A stretch of 64,000 nt of DNA, from contig NZ_AKIY01000209.1 of the NCBI RefSeq assembly GCF_000282615.1, forward strand, positions 16,322-80,321, written 5' to 3'. The notes beneath the pieces were generated by a model. It saw only the letters and a program-made list of their open reading frames with translations. It made no database searches and had not been told where the DNA came from. The DNA comes from Bradyrhizobium sp. YR681. Lineage in GTDB: Bacteria > Pseudomonadota > Alphaproteobacteria > Rhizobiales > Xanthobacteraceae. Shown in pieces: positions 17,322 through 25,815 of this stretch; position 1 is the first letter of the stretch; each line of letters opens with the position of its first letter. A program made the position numbers and the translations under genes.

Positions 17322-18797
17322 ATGGCATTGATCGAGGCGTTCAGGCAGTTGCTGGGCGACACGGCCGTGCTGACTCGCGAGGAGGATCTCGCGGGCCTCA
17401 CCGAGGACTGGCGCGGCCGCTATCGCGCGCCGGCGCTCTGCGCCGTGCTGCCGTCGACCACGGAGCAGGTTGCGGCCATCGTCCGTCTCTGCGTCGCGCA
17501 TGAAACGCCGATCCTGCCGCAGGGCGGTAACACCAGCCTCTGCGGCGGTGCGACGCCGTCCGGGCAGGGCAAGCCGCCTGTCATCGTCGCGCTGACGCGC
17601 ATGCGCAAGGTCCGCTCGCTCGACCCCGTCAACAACACCATGGTGGTCGATGCCGGCTGCGTGCTGGCGACCATCCAGGAGTTCGCCGCGGCCGCCGGCC
17701 GGCTCTATCCGGTCAGCCTCGGCGCCGAAGGCTCGTGCCAGATCGGCGGCAACATCGGCACCAATGCCGGCGGTACCGGCGTGCTGCGCTACGGCAACAC
17801 GCGCGACAATGTGCTGGGGCTCGAGGTGGTGCTGCCGGACGGCTCGGTCTGGGACGGTCTCTACGCGCTGCGCAAGAACAACACCGGCTACGACCTCAAG
17901 CATCTCTTCATCGGCTCGGAAGGGACGCTCGGCATCATCACCGGCGCGGTGCTGAAGCTGCATCCGCTGCCGACGGCGGAGGCCGTCGCCTGGCTTGCTG
18001 TCGACAGTCCGCAGAAGGCGCTGGGCGTGCTTGGCCTGTTCCAGGCCGCCTGCAGTTCACGGCTCTCCGCCTTCGAGCTGATGAATGCGAAGCAGATCCA
18101 GCTGGTGCTGGAGCAGGTGCCGGGCCGGCGCTGTCCGGTCGCCGAGATCGACACCTGGCACGTCCTCGTCGAACTCTCCGACACCGGCGACGCTGCGGCA
18201 CTGGCGGCGACGATGCAGACGGTGCTCGAGCAGGCGCTCGAGGCGGGGCTCGTCAGCGACGGCGTCGTCGCTGCGAGCGAGGCGCAGCGCAAGGCGATGT
18301 GGCTGGTGCGGCACAGCGTCTCGGAAGCCAACAAGAAGGCCGGTGTCGGCCTGACCTCGGACACCGCCGTCCCGGTCTCGACTGTGCCTGACTTCATCGA
18401 CCAGGCGATGGCCGCGGTGCGCGCGATCGTGCCGGATCTGTCGTTCATCATCGTCGGCCACATGGGCGACGGCAACATCCATCTCATTCCCTTCTTCAGC
18501 TTTGCCGAATGGGACGCGCTGCCGGAGCGTGATGCCGTCGGGCAGAAAATTCGCCGCGCCATGAACGACGTCGCAAGCGCCTTGCGCGGCACCTTCAGCG
18601 CCGAGCACGGCGTCGGCCGCACGCTGACGGGTGAGATGGCCCGCTACAAGCCGCCGGTCGAGCTCGCTTTGATGCGGGCGGTGAAGCAGGCGTTCGACCC
18701 GTCGGATCTGTTCAATCCCGGCCGCGTTCTGCCGCCGTCATCCGCGGCGGATGCCGCCGCTTCGCCGACCACCGCAACATCGCAAAGAGGGGCCTGA
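17322..18797 (+). CDS. FAD-binding D-2-hydroxyacid dehydrogenase (GlcD / D2HGDH / D-LDH family)
   Basis: A 491-residue VAO/PCMH-type flavoprotein. FAD-binding landmarks are LPQGGNTSLCGGATP (about 67-81), GGNIGTNAGGTGVLRYGNTR and GSEGTLGIITGAVLKL. The C-terminal domain has VGHMGDGNIHLIPF, with the His and Asn of the active site, and FSAEHGVGRTLTGEM. The family oxidises D-2-hydroxy acids such as D-lactate, D-2-hydroxyglutarate or glycolate to 2-oxo acids; the substrate here is open. It opens an operon that also has an FMN enzyme of the opposite stereochemical class. The start is the ATG preceded by CGGAGG. Confidence 0.85.
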   Translation: MALIEAFRQLLGDTAVLTREEDLAGLTEDWRGRYRAPALCAVLPSTTEQVAAIVRLCVAHETPILPQGGNTSLCGGATPSGQGKPPVIVALTRMRKVRSLDPVNNTMVVDAGCVLATIQEFAAAAGRLYPVSLGAEGSCQIGGNIGTNAGGTGVLRYGNTRDNVLGLEVVLPDGSVWDGLYALRKNNTGYDLKHLFIGSEGTLGIITGAVLKLHPLPTAEAVAWLAVDSPQKALGVLGLFQAACSSRLSAFELMNAKQIQLVLEQVPGRRCPVAEIDTWHVLVELSDTGDAAALAATMQTVLEQALEAGLVSDGVVAASEAQRKAMWLVRHSVSEANKKAGVGLTSDTAVPVSTVPDFIDQAMAAVRAIVPDLSFIIVGHMGDGNIHLIPFFSFAEWDALPERDAVGQKIRRAMNDVASALRGTFSAEHGVGRTLTGEMARYKPPVELALMRAVKQAFDPSDLFNPGRVLPPSSAADAAASPTTATSQRGA

Positions 18798-18798
18798 C

Positions 18799-19884
18799 AT
18801 GACCAACGCACCGAAGATCATCACCTCCCGCCGCCGCCTGCTGCTTGGCGCAGGAGCCGGCGCCGTCGCACTCGCCGCTCCCTCCGTCTGGTCGCCGTCC
18901 CGCGCCGCCGGAAAACGCATCGTGGTGCGCGACGATGGCGGCATCTACACCAAGGCCTATGGCGCGGTGTTCTACCGTCCGTTCACCGAAGCGACGGGGA
19001 TCGAGGTGGTCGGGGTGCAGGCCAATGCCGAGCCGGTCGCGCAGATCAAGACCATGGTCGATACCAAGAACTATACCTGGGACATGGCCAAGATCAGCTG
19101 GCCCGCGATCCTGCTGCTGACCAACGGCAGCAAGCAATATCTCGAAAAGCACGGCCTCGAATCCGAGCCCGTGATCAAGTCGATCCCCGCCGAATTCATG
19201 TCGCCCTACGGTGTCGGCACCAACGTCTATACCACCGTGCTGGCCTATCGCACCGACGCCTTCAAGGGCCGCAAGGCGCCGCAGTCCTGGGCCGATTTCT
19301 GGAACGTGGCGGAGTTTCCGGGACGCCGCGCCGTGCGCAAGCATCCGTTCGACACGATCGAGGAGGCGCTGATGGGCGCGGGCGTGCCGACCGCGCAGGT
19401 CTATCCCTGCGATCTGAACAAGGCGTTTGCCTCGCTCGACAAGATCAAGTCCTCGGTCGCGGTGTGGTGGACCAGCGGCGCGCAGGTCGAGCAGATGCTG
19501 ATCTCGGGTGAGATCGACCTGCTGCCGACCTGGGTGTCGCGTCCGCAGTCTGCGCAGGCGGCTGGCGCACCGGTGGAGATCGTCTGGAATCAGGGCGTCT
19601 GGGGCGGCGACAACTGGTCGATCCTGGCCGGCACGCCGAATGCGGACGCTTGCCGCGAGTTCATCAAGTTCGCGTCCGATCCGAAGCGGCAGGCGGCGCT
19701 GGTCGAATACTTCCCGGCCGGGCTCACGCAGCCGGAGGCCTTCAACTACGTCAAGCCGGAGGTCGCCAAGAACTGCCCGACCTATCCTGACAACATCAAG
19801 GCCGGGCTGAAGATCGATGCGAAGTTCTGGTACGACAACCAGGCCGCCGTGATCGAGCGCTTCAACAGCTGGATCCTGGCTTGA
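18799..19884 (+). CDS. ABC transporter substrate-binding protein (PotD-like, Tat signal)
   Basis: A 361-residue periplasmic binding protein of the spermidine/putrescine type. The N-terminus has a Tat-like signal, TSRRRLLLGAGAGAVAL, with cleavage probably after SRA. Mature features include VRDDGGIYTKAYGAVFYRPF, the ligand-pocket-type segment VWWTSGAQVEQMLISGEID and LPTWVSRPQSAQAAG. The transporter class covers polyamines, organic acids, opines and other small compounds, so the ligand cannot be read from sequence. It starts one base after the upstream dehydrogenase stop. Confidence 0.82.
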   Translation: MTNAPKIITSRRRLLLGAGAGAVALAAPSVWSPSRAAGKRIVVRDDGGIYTKAYGAVFYRPFTEATGIEVVGVQANAEPVAQIKTMVDTKNYTWDMAKISWPAILLLTNGSKQYLEKHGLESEPVIKSIPAEFMSPYGVGTNVYTTVLAYRTDAFKGRKAPQSWADFWNVAEFPGRRAVRKHPFDTIEEALMGAGVPTAQVYPCDLNKAFASLDKIKSSVAVWWTSGAQVEQMLISGEIDLLPTWVSRPQSAQAAGAPVEIVWNQGVWGGDNWSILAGTPNADACREFIKFASDPKRQAALVEYFPAGLTQPEAFNYVKPEVAKNCPTYPDNIKAGLKIDAKFWYDNQAAVIERFNSWILA

Positions 19885-19910
19885 TCGGGTCAGGCGGATC
19901 GGAGCGGCCC

Positions 19911-20999
19911 ATGGTCTCGTCGAGCCTGCGTATTCGAGAGCTGTGCAAGCGCTACGGTGATTTCGTCGCGCTCGCGCCGACCAGCCTCGACGTCGCCAAG
20001 GGGGAATTCCTCACCCTGCTTGGCCCGTCGGGCTCGGGCAAGACCACGCTGCTCAGCCTGATCGCGGGTCTCGCCCATCCCGACGAGGGGCGGATCCTGA
20101 TCGACGATTGCGACGTCACACATAGCCCCGCTTATGACCGCGACATCGGCGTGGTGTTCCAGAACTACGCGTTGTTTCCCCACATGACGATCGAGGACAA
20201 CATCGCATTTCCCCTCCGGATGCGGAAAGTGTCCGACGCGGACGCGCGCCGGCGCACCGCCGCGGCGCTGGAGACGGTGCGCCTGCCGCATGTCGCAAAG
20301 CGCTACCCGCACGAATTGTCCGGCGGCCAGCAGCAGCGCATCGCGCTGGCGCGCTGCATCGTCTACCGCCCCGCGATCATCCTGATGGACGAGCCGCTGG
20401 GGGCGCTCGACAAGAAGCTGCGCGACCAGATGCAGCTCGAGATCAAGCGCATCCATCGCGAGCTCGGCACCACGATCGTCTATGTCACCCACGACCAGGA
20501 AGAGGCGATGACGATGTCGGATCGCATCTGCCTGATGAATGCGGGCGCGATCGAGCAGCTCGGCACGCCCCGGGATCTCTACTTCCGGCCGCGCTCGGTG
20601 TTCGTCGCCGACTTCCTCGGCGAGTCCAATCTGCTCAGCGCCACCGTTCGCGGTGTCGATGGCGAGGGGCTCGACATCGTCCTCGCCGAGCAGCTTGCAG
20701 CGTCGCGCGCGGTCGGCAATGGCTCCCGTTTCGCCGCCGGCGAGCCGATCAAGGTGATGGTGCGGCCGCAGAACCTCATGGTAGGTGAGGGCGGCCAGCT
20801 GTCCGGCCGGCTCACCGACGTGATGATCAGCGGCAGCCTGACACGGCTCTACATCGCGCCGGAGACGGCGGGCCTGCCGCAGCTCGTTGCCGCGCATCCG
20901 ACCCGCAGCGGCAGCGCGCCTTACGAGATCGGTCAGCGTCTGTCGCTCGGATGGCATGCGGCGGATGCCGTCGCCATCCACGACGGCAAGGGGATCTGA
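19911..20999 (+). CDS. ABC transporter ATPase (PotA-like)
   Basis: A 362-residue ATPase with all catalytic motifs intact: Walker A GPSGSGKTT, Q-loop VFQNYALFPHMT, signature LSGGQQQRIAL, Walker B IILMDEPLGALDKKLR, switch His in VTHDQEEAM, and a C-terminal TOBE-type domain. It therefore contrasts with the two GlpS/GlpT ATPases. The ATG at 19911 was taken; a TTG at 19881 would overlap the binding-protein gene. It serves the fused permease that follows. Confidence 0.87.
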   Translation: MVSSSLRIRELCKRYGDFVALAPTSLDVAKGEFLTLLGPSGSGKTTLLSLIAGLAHPDEGRILIDDCDVTHSPAYDRDIGVVFQNYALFPHMTIEDNIAFPLRMRKVSDADARRRTAAALETVRLPHVAKRYPHELSGGQQQRIALARCIVYRPAIILMDEPLGALDKKLRDQMQLEIKRIHRELGTTIVYVTHDQEEAMTMSDRICLMNAGAIEQLGTPRDLYFRPRSVFVADFLGESNLLSATVRGVDGEGLDIVLAEQLAASRAVGNGSRFAAGEPIKVMVRPQNLMVGEGGQLSGRLTDVMISGSLTRLYIAPETAGLPQLVAAHPTRSGSAPYEIGQRLSLGWHAADAVAIHDGKGI

Positions 21000-21010
21000 G
21001 CTTGGCCGGC

Positions 21011-22768
21011 ATGCGCGCGATATCGCGGAGGCTGGCCTGGACGCGGGCTGCAATGGGCGCGCCGCTGGTGCTGCTGCTCGTGCTGTTCCTGGTCTATCCC
21101 GTCGGCCAGCTGCTGCTGCTCAGCATCTACGGCGACAATGGCTTCACGCTTGCGCAATATCGTCAGCTCTTCGCCTCGTCGGTCTATCTCGACGTTCTCC
21201 TGATCACGCTGAAGATCTCGCTGGTGACCACGCTGGTCTGCGTCGTCACGGGTTATCCGATCGCCTATCTGATCTCGGTCGTCGGCAAGGAGCGCAAGGC
21301 GACGCTGCTGTTCTGGGTGCTGCTGTCGTTTTGGACCAGTTTCCTGGTCCGGGCCTTCGCCTGGATCGTGCTGCTCGGCCGCAACGGCGTCATCAACAAG
21401 ACGCTGATTTCGCTCGGCATCATCTCGAGTCCCGCAAACCTGCTCTACAATTTCGGCAGCGTTCTCGTCGGCATGGTGAATGCGCTGCTGCCGCTCGCCG
21501 TGCTGACCATGCTCTCGGTGATGGAGAACATCGACCGCACCCTGCCGCGCGCCGCCGCCACGCTCGGGGCGCGGCCGGGCATGGCGTTCTGGAAGATCTA
21601 TTTTCCGCTGTCGCTGCCGGGCGTCGCTGCTGCCGGGATCATGGTGTTCGTCACCGCGATCGGCTTCTTCATCGTGCCGGCGCTGCTCGGCGGGCGCCGC
21701 GAGACCATGATCACGCAGCTGATCATCGACCAGGTCCAGCAGACCATGAACTGGGGCTTTGCCGGTGCGATCTCGGTGCTGCTTCTGGTCGTGGTCCTCA
21801 TCGTCTTTGCCGCCTATGACCGGCTGCTCGGCCTGTCGAGCATGACCGGCGCATCCGCGCCGCGCAATGCGAAGCCATCGCGTCTGTCGGGCCCGGTCGC
21901 GAGGGCGGGCGATGCGCTGCTCACGTTGCTCGGCGCCATCTCCGACCGCATCATCCTGCTGCTGCCGTCACGCCGCCGCGACCGCAATCCCGATCAGGCC
22001 GGCCTCGGCTTGCAGGCCTTCGTCTGGACCATGCTGCTCGTCATCAGCGCGCCGACGATCCTGATGATCCCGCTGTCGTTCGGCACCGGCGGCCTCAACT
22101 GGCCGCCGCAGGGCTTCACCCTGCATTGGTACGAGACGGTGCTGAATTCGCCGGTCTGGACCCAGGCCATGCTGCGCTCGCTGCTGGTCGGCATCGGCAC
22201 CGGGCTGCTCGCCATGCTGATCGGCACGCCGGCCGCGTTCCTGCTGGTGCGCAGCGAGATCCGCGGCAAGGCGGCGTGGCTCGCCTTCATCCTGTCGCCG
22301 ATCGTGGTGCCGCGCATGATCATCGCGGTCGGCCTGTTCTACGTCTTCGCGCAAATGGGTCTGGTTGGCAGTGCCCTCGGCCTCGTGCTCGGCCACACCG
22401 TCGTCGCCGTGCCCTATGTGGTGATGACCATGATGGCGGTGCTGCGCAATTACGACACGCGGCTCGACCACGCCGCACAGAGCCTCGGGGCGCGCCCGTT
22501 CGCGACGCTGCGCTTCGTGACCTTCCCGATCCTCGCCGCCGGCATGATGTCGTCGTTCCTGTTCGCCTTCGCGACCTCGTTCGACGAGCTGACCATCGCG
22601 CTGTTCGCGACCGGCGGCCTCAACGCGACGCTGCCAAAGCAGTTCTGGGACGAGGTGACACTTCAGGTCTCGCCCACCATCGCCGCCGTCTCGACCTGCC
22701 TGTTCGTTTTCATGGGGCTCCTGATCTTCGTCGCCGAACGCCTGCGCCGGCGTGCCGCCGCAAGATAG
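21011..22768 (+). CDS. ABC transporter permease, natural fusion of both membrane halves
   Basis: A 585-residue protein with two complete permease domains in one chain. The first (about 1-280) has the EAA loop LPRAAATLGARPGMAFWKI; the second (about 340-575) has LDHAAQSLGARPFATLRF. About twelve membrane segments are expected, with a polar linker around residues 280-330 rich in Arg and Pro. In most relatives these halves are separate proteins (PotB and PotC). The ATG at 21011 was used; TTG at 21002 lies at better distance from AAGGGG and would add three residues. Confidence 0.87.
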   Translation: MRAISRRLAWTRAAMGAPLVLLLVLFLVYPVGQLLLLSIYGDNGFTLAQYRQLFASSVYLDVLLITLKISLVTTLVCVVTGYPIAYLISVVGKERKATLLFWVLLSFWTSFLVRAFAWIVLLGRNGVINKTLISLGIISSPANLLYNFGSVLVGMVNALLPLAVLTMLSVMENIDRTLPRAAATLGARPGMAFWKIYFPLSLPGVAAAGIMVFVTAIGFFIVPALLGGRRETMITQLIIDQVQQTMNWGFAGAISVLLLVVVLIVFAAYDRLLGLSSMTGASAPRNAKPSRLSGPVARAGDALLTLLGAISDRIILLLPSRRRDRNPDQAGLGLQAFVWTMLLVISAPTILMIPLSFGTGGLNWPPQGFTLHWYETVLNSPVWTQAMLRSLLVGIGTGLLAMLIGTPAAFLLVRSEIRGKAAWLAFILSPIVVPRMIIAVGLFYVFAQMGLVGSALGLVLGHTVVAVPYVVMTMMAVLRNYDTRLDHAAQSLGARPFATLRFVTFPILAAGMMSSFLFAFATSFDELTIALFATGGLNATLPKQFWDEVTLQVSPTIAAVSTCLFVFMGLLIFVAERLRRRAAAR

Positions 22769-22800
22769 AAGCTCCGCATTCCAACCAGAGGTTCTCAATC

Positions 22801-23706
22801 ATGCTCACTGCCAATCGTCTCCGCGGCCTGTTCCCGGCCATTCCGACCCCGGTCAAGGCGGACGACAGCATCGATGCCGGCGCGGTCGCGGCCATGTTCA
22901 CCTGGCTCAACAAACAGGGCATCGACGGCGTGGTGCCGCTCGGCGGCACCGGCGAATACGGGGCGTTGGCGCGCGCAGAGCGCATCAAGATGGCCGGCCT
23001 GTCGGTGAAGGCGATGGCGGGCAAGGGCCCGGTCATTGCCGGCGTGCTCGACACCGGTTTCCACGATGCCCTCCAGGCCGGCCGTGAATTCGCAGCCGAA
23101 GGCGTGGACGGTCTGCTGGTTCTTACGCCATATTATACCAACCCGACTCAGATCGGCATTCGCGACTATTTCCTGCGCTATGCCGACGCTTCGCCTGTGC
23201 CCGTCCTGATCTACGAGATTCCCTATCGCACCCGGATCGCGATCGAGCCCAAAATCCTGCATGAGCTCTCCAGGCATCCCAACATCATCGGCATGAAGGC
23301 CTGCAATCTCGACATGTACCATTTCCTCCAGGTCGTGGCCGGTGTCGACGAGAGCTTTGCGGTGCTGAGCGGCGAGGACAGCCTGTTTCCGCTACATCTT
23401 GCAGCCGGCGCGACGGGCGGCATCGTCGTCACCGCCTGCCTGCTGCCGCGTGCCTGGCGGAATATATACGAGACGGCGATTGCTGGTCGGACCGCCGAGG
23501 CACTGAGCCTGCACCGCCGCCTGATCCCGTTCATGAACATGGCGTTTGCCGAGACAAATCCGGGGCCGATGAAGGCGGTGATGGATCTCGTCGGTGTCGA
23601 TGCGCCGCGGATGCTGGCGCCGCTGGTCCAGCCGGCGCCGGCGCTGGTCTCGGCGTTCCGCGCCGAGCTCAAGAAGCAATTGGCGCTCACTGAAAACGTT
23701 GGGTGA
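22801..23706 (+). CDS. Dihydrodipicolinate synthase / N-acetylneuraminate lyase family protein
   Basis: A 301-residue class I aldolase-type barrel of the DapA family. The Schiff-base lysine is in IIGMKACNLD, the helper tyrosine and an Arg in VLIYEIPYRTR, and the carboxylate-binding loop is GGTGEYGAL. Members condense or cleave pyruvate and an aldehyde, or dehydrate sugar acids. The biosynthetic dapA is unlikely here because the gene sits in an uptake and hydroxyacid oxidation operon, so a catabolic lyase or dehydratase is the better guess. The substrate is not identifiable. Confidence 0.82.
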   Translation: MLTANRLRGLFPAIPTPVKADDSIDAGAVAAMFTWLNKQGIDGVVPLGGTGEYGALARAERIKMAGLSVKAMAGKGPVIAGVLDTGFHDALQAGREFAAEGVDGLLVLTPYYTNPTQIGIRDYFLRYADASPVPVLIYEIPYRTRIAIEPKILHELSRHPNIIGMKACNLDMYHFLQVVAGVDESFAVLSGEDSLFPLHLAAGATGGIVVTACLLPRAWRNIYETAIAGRTAEALSLHRRLIPFMNMAFAETNPGPMKAVMDLVGVDAPRMLAPLVQPAPALVSAFRAELKKQLALTENVG

Positions 23707-23721
23707 CGAGAGGACGGCGAC

Positions 23722-24612
23722 ATGGCGCGCAGCGGCCAGGGCGGATCAAGGAAGGCTGTCAAGGCCAAAAGCCTGGACAAAGCGGGCCCGGATAAGGCGC
23801 GTGCAGGAAAGCACGTCGAGAAAAGCGCCGAGCCGGCGCGCTCGTCGCTGTTCGTCGGCTCGACCGAGAAGGCCTTTCAGGTCCTGCACGCCTTCGATGG
23901 GCCGCGACGCTTCATGACGCTGGCCGATATCGCGCGCGCGGCCGGTCTCGACCGCAGCGCCACCCAGCGCCTGGTCTATACGCTGGAGACGCTCGGCTAT
24001 CTCAGGCGGATCGAGGGCACGCGCAACTATGGCCTCACGTCGAAGGTGCTCCAGTTCTCGCACAGCTATCTCAAGGCCAACGAACTGATCGACAAGGCCT
24101 CGCCCTATCTGCTCGACATGAGCCGTAACCTCGGCGAGACCTGCAATTTGCACGAGCTCGACGGCCACGAGGTCGTGTTCGTGGCACGCTTTCCCGGCCG
24201 GCACCTCATCCACATCGATTTCGTGATCGGAAGCCGGCTGCCGGCCTACTTCACGGCGTCCGGCATCGCCATCCTGTCGGCTCTTCCCGAGGAGACGCGG
24301 CACGATCTGTTGAAGCGTACGCAGCTGGAGCCCCTCACGCCCTATACGATCACGGATCCGGACCAGCTTCTGGAGCAGGTGCGCGTCGCCGCCACGCGCG
24401 GCTATTCGATCCAGGTCAACCAAAGCGTCATGGGCGACATTTCCGTCGCGGCGCCGATCATCGACGAGCACGGCCGCGCGGTCGCCGCGGTCAACATCTC
24501 CGTGCCGACCACGCGCTGGACCAGGGAGCGCGCCGAGGCGGAGCTCGTGCAGCATGTCCACGTCGCCGCGACCTCGATCTCGAAGTCGAAATTCAACCGC
24601 TACGCCGCCTGA
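23722..24612 (+). CDS. IclR-family transcriptional regulator
   Basis: A 296-residue regulator with a basic, Lys-rich N-terminal tail of about 40 residues, then the IclR winged helix (STEKAFQVLHAFDG, MTLADIARAAGLDRSATQRLVYTLE, LGYLRR) and the effector domain (NLGETCNLHELDGHEVVFVAR, ASGIAILSAL, RGYSIQVNQSVMGDISVAAPI). It lies inside the operon and ends in a TGATG overlap with the FMN dehydrogenase gene. It probably senses the transported compound or its 2-oxo product and acts at the palindrome at 17247-17273. Confidence 0.88.
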   Translation: MARSGQGGSRKAVKAKSLDKAGPDKARAGKHVEKSAEPARSSLFVGSTEKAFQVLHAFDGPRRFMTLADIARAAGLDRSATQRLVYTLETLGYLRRIEGTRNYGLTSKVLQFSHSYLKANELIDKASPYLLDMSRNLGETCNLHELDGHEVVFVARFPGRHLIHIDFVIGSRLPAYFTASGIAILSALPEETRHDLLKRTQLEPLTPYTITDPDQLLEQVRVAATRGYSIQVNQSVMGDISVAAPIIDEHGRAVAAVNISVPTTRWTRERAEAELVQHVHVAATSISKSKFNRYAA

Positions 24613-25754
24613 TGCGGATGCTGCTGAATGCCGACGACTACCGCAGCCGTGCGCGAAAATTCCTGCCGCGCGGCCTGTTCGACTACATCGATCGCGGCAC
24701 CGAGGATGAGGTCGCGCTGAGGCGCCTGCGCGCCTCGCTCGATGAGATCACGCTGATGCCGTCGGTGCTGACCGGGCACGACAGGCGATCGTTCGACACC
24801 GCGCTGCTGGGACAGCGCCTCGCGGTGCCCCTCGTCGTCGCGCCGACCGCGCTCGCCGGTCTGGTCGCGCATGACGGCGAGACCAAGCTGGCGCGCGCGG
24901 CCTCGCGCGTCGGCATTCCCGTCTGCATCTCGACGCAATCGGTGACGACGGTCGAAACCATCCGGCGCGGCGCGCCCGATGCGACGCTGTGGTTTCAGCT
25001 CTATGTCTGGCGCGATCGGGCGCTGACGGCAGGACTTCTGGAGCGCGCCCGCGCCTGCGGCTGCGAGACCCTCGTCGTCACGGCCGATACGCCGGTCTCG
25101 CCCAACCGCGAGTACAACAGGCGCAACGGCTTCGGCATTCCGTTCGTCCCCAGCCTGCGCAGCACGATCGACGTCGCGCGGCATCCGCGCTGGCTCGTCG
25201 GCGTTCTGGCGCGCTATCTCCTGAGCGAGGGCATGCCGACCTATGGGCACTATCCGGACGAGTTCCGCGCGGCGATCACCCGGCCGAACATCGCCGAGGC
25301 CGTGCGGCTCGACCATCGCCTGAACTGGGACGACGTGCGCTGGCTGCGCCAGCTCTGGCCGGGCAAGCTGATCATCAAAGGCGTCTTGGCCGTCAAGGAT
25401 GCGGAGACCGCGGCCGAGCTCGGCTGCGACGCCATCGTTGTGTCAGCCCATGGCGGCCGCAATCTCGACTGCCTGCCTGCGCCCGCGGAGTGCCTTCCGG
25501 CCATCGTCGAGGCCGTCGGGGGACGCCTGACGGTTCTGGCGGACAGCGGCGTGAGGCGCGGCACCGATGTCCTGAAATATCTCGCACTCGGCGCCGGAGC
25601 CGTCCTGCTCGGCCGCCTGCCGCTCTGGGGCCTCGCCGCGGGCGGCGAAGCCGGTGCAGAGGCGGTCCTGCGCATGATCGTCGCCGAGATGGACGCCGCG
25701 ATGGCTTTTTTGGGCGCGGAGTGCGTGTCGGGGTTGCAAGCGCCGCTTCGATAA
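24612..25754 (+). CDS. FMN-dependent L-2-hydroxyacid dehydrogenase (LldD family)
   Basis: A 380-residue barrel flavoenzyme of the lactate dehydrogenase / glycolate oxidase family. Landmarks: FDYIDRGTEDEVALRR near residue 25, PLVVAPTALAGLVAHDGE, WFQLYVWRDR, LIIKGVLAVKDAETAAE with the FMN-contacting Lys, the catalytic histidine in VSAHGGRNLD (usually SNHGGRQLD), and LADSGVRRGTDVLKYLALGA. It oxidises an L-2-hydroxy acid to a 2-oxo acid and complements the D-specific FAD enzyme at the other end of the operon. A terminator follows four bases after the stop. Confidence 0.87.
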   Translation: MRMLLNADDYRSRARKFLPRGLFDYIDRGTEDEVALRRLRASLDEITLMPSVLTGHDRRSFDTALLGQRLAVPLVVAPTALAGLVAHDGETKLARAASRVGIPVCISTQSVTTVETIRRGAPDATLWFQLYVWRDRALTAGLLERARACGCETLVVTADTPVSPNREYNRRNGFGIPFVPSLRSTIDVARHPRWLVGVLARYLLSEGMPTYGHYPDEFRAAITRPNIAEAVRLDHRLNWDDVRWLRQLWPGKLIIKGVLAVKDAETAAELGCDAIVVSAHGGRNLDCLPAPAECLPAIVEAVGGRLTVLADSGVRRGTDVLKYLALGAGAVLLGRLPLWGLAAGGEAGAEAVLRMIVAEMDAAMAFLGAECVSGLQAPLR

Positions 25755-25757
25755 GAC

Positions 25758-25785
25758 AAAGGCCGGGAGCGATCCCGGCCTTTTC
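25758..25785 (+). terminator. Intrinsic terminator ending the hydroxyacid operon
   Basis: AAAGGCCGGG (25758-25767) pairs with CCCGGCCTTT (25774-25783) around AGCGAT and runs into TTTTCT. It differs from the glpV terminator by one loop base. Read from the other side, the A-run becomes a short T-run, so it may also stop the convergent gene at 25816. Confidence 0.88.
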
Positions 25786-25815
25786 TCAATTGCCCTGCCG
25801 CGAGCGGGGAGGCGC

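Noticed and set aside
22801..23706. Biosynthetic dihydrodipicolinate synthase (dapA)
   Set aside because: Although family residues are present, the gene lies in a transport and hydroxy acid oxidation operon with its own regulator, which does not fit lysine synthesis.
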